This document shows positions 4,875 to 5,722 of a stretch of 5,722 bases of DNA, piece after piece. The position numbers and the translations under genes are program-made. The stretch is taken from positions 1 through 5,722 of the forward strand of contig SLPT01000108.1 in assembly GCA_007131845.1 (NCBI GenBank), given 5' to 3'. Under the pieces are notes generated by a model. That model worked only from the letters and a program-made list of their open reading frames with translations. It did no database searches and was not told the origin of the DNA. The DNA is from Desulfobacteraceae bacterium. Lineage in GTDB: Bacteria; Desulfobacterota; Desulfobacteria; Desulfobacterales; Desulfosalsimonadaceae. Within the stretch, counting starts at the first letter, position 1. Each line of letters begins with the position of its first letter.

Positions 4875-5722
4875 ATGGCCTGGACAAAAAAAGATCTTCT
4901 GGATATCGATTCCCTTTCTTCGGCTGAAATCTCCCTGATACTCGATACGGCAGCCGGGCTGAAGGAAATATCGGAACGCCCCATCAAAAAGGTTCCCACC
5001 CTGAAGGGGAAAACCATCGTGCTGCTTTTCCTGGAGCCCAGCACCCGCACGCGCGTCTCCTTTGATATTGCGGCAAAGCGCCTTTCAGCGGATTCCATAT
5101 CCATTTCGGCAGCCGCCTCCTCTGTTGTAAAGGGAGAAACCCTCATTGACACGGCGAAAAACATCGAGGCCATGCGTCCGGATATCCTGGTGATGAGGCA
5201 TTCGGCAGCAGGCTCCCCTCATCTGCTGGCCGGCCGTCTTTCCTGCAGCGTTGTCAATGCGGGCGACGGCATGCATGCTCATCCGACCCAGGCCCTTCTG
5301 GACATGATGTCCGTGCGGGACGTCAAAAAACAGATTGCAGGACTGAAAATCGCCATCATCGGAGATATCGCCCATAGCCGCGTTGCCCGGTCCAATATCA
5401 CCGGATTCACCCGCATGGGAGCCCATGTTTGCCTCGCAGGTCCCCCCACCATGATTCCCGCGGGAATCGAACGGATGGGCGCAGCCGTGGCAGGCACCGT
5501 CGATGAAGCGGTGGCGGACGCGGACGTGATCATGATGCTGCGGATCCAGAAAGAGCGGCAGAAACCTTTTCTCATGCCCTCGGAGAGGGAGTATGCCGCA
5601 CGCTACGGGCTCAACAGCGCGCGCCTGAAGCGCATCCGTCCCGATGCCTTGATCCTTCATCCCGGGCCCATGAACCGAGGCGTGGAAATCTCGCCGGAAG
5701 CGGCTGACGGTCCCCAATCGAT
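4875..5722 (+). CDS. pyrB: Aspartate carbamoyltransferase catalytic subunit (3' end outside window)
   Basis: PyrB joins carbamoyl phosphate and aspartate to give N-carbamoyl-aspartate, the committed step of pyrimidine synthesis in the cytoplasm. The frame is open from ATG 4875 to the right edge, 282 full codons; typical chains are about 305-310 residues, so only the last part is missing. Motifs: [10 protein letters not shown] (54-63), the carbamoyl-phosphate loop; [14 protein letters not shown] (83-96), with the 80s-loop lysine K86; [13 protein letters not shown] (107-119); [13 protein letters not shown] (131-143); and [11 protein letters not shown] from H262. This separates it from ornithine carbamoyltransferase, which has HPxQ with a different C-terminal motif. 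The start matches the family's N-terminus (KKDLL...), but only a weak GAG lies about ten bases upstream, and the DNA just before it is repeat tail. pyrC commonly follows pyrB; that lies outside the window. Confidence 0.96.
   Translation, partial: MAWTKKDLLDIDSLSSAEISLILDTAAGLKEISERPIKKVPTLKGKTIVLLFLEPSTRTRVSFDIAAKRLSADSISISAAASSVVKGETLIDTAKNIEAMRPDILVMRHSAAGSPHLLAGRLSCSVVNAGDGMHAHPTQALLDMMSVRDVKKQIAGLKIAIIGDIAHSRVARSNITGFTRMGAHVCLAGPPTMIPAGIERMGAAVAGTVDEAVADADVIMMLRIQKERQKPFLMPSEREYAARYGLNSARLKRIRPDALILHPGPMNRGVEISPEAADGPQS

Noticed and set aside
5085..5717. 210-codon open frame antisense to pyrB
   Set aside because: PyrB motifs are unmistakable on the plus strand; the antisense frame is His/Gly/Arg-rich and featureless.

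Overview
This window looks like chromosomal DNA of a Gram-negative, LPS-making bacterium, most likely a Desulfobacterota (former Deltaproteobacteria) lineage. The inference rests on three things: an Aquifex-type metal-dependent KdsA, the kdsA-kdsC-lptC gene order, and PyrB and LepB sequences of the kind seen in that phylum. No 16S or phylogenetic marker is present, so the assignment is moderate.

Layout. Positions 1-1887 carry a leftward gene block: kdsA (1887-1066), kdsC (926-411) and the N-terminal part of lptC (420 to the window edge). These genes make Kdo-8-phosphate, dephosphorylate it to Kdo, and build the periplasmic bridge that exports LPS. Positions 1888-2593 are a ~700 bp intergenic region between divergent gene blocks. 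It holds a possible kdsA leader, two ~125-150 bp palindromic repeat units in tandem, and a fragment of a third. Positions 2594-4638 carry a rightward pair, a membrane-anchored M23 (LytM-type) peptidase and signal peptidase I (lepB), only 2 bp apart. Positions 4639-4874 hold another copy of the repeat in the opposite orientation. From 4875 to the right edge runs pyrB (aspartate carbamoyltransferase catalytic chain), lacking its last codons.

How the genes relate. The left block is LPS precursor synthesis and export. The right block joins cell-wall hydrolysis or regulation, secretory signal-peptide cleavage and the first committed step of pyrimidine synthesis. All six proteins keep their recognisable catalytic residues (LptC is non-catalytic) and none is frameshifted.

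I see no novel defence, mobile or biosynthetic gene system. The most interesting material is non-coding: a structured palindromic repeat family in three main copies. Two opposite-facing copies bracket the M23-lepB pair, and the tail of one runs right up to the pyrB start codon. A sequence resembling the first codons of pyrB lies directly after a different copy.
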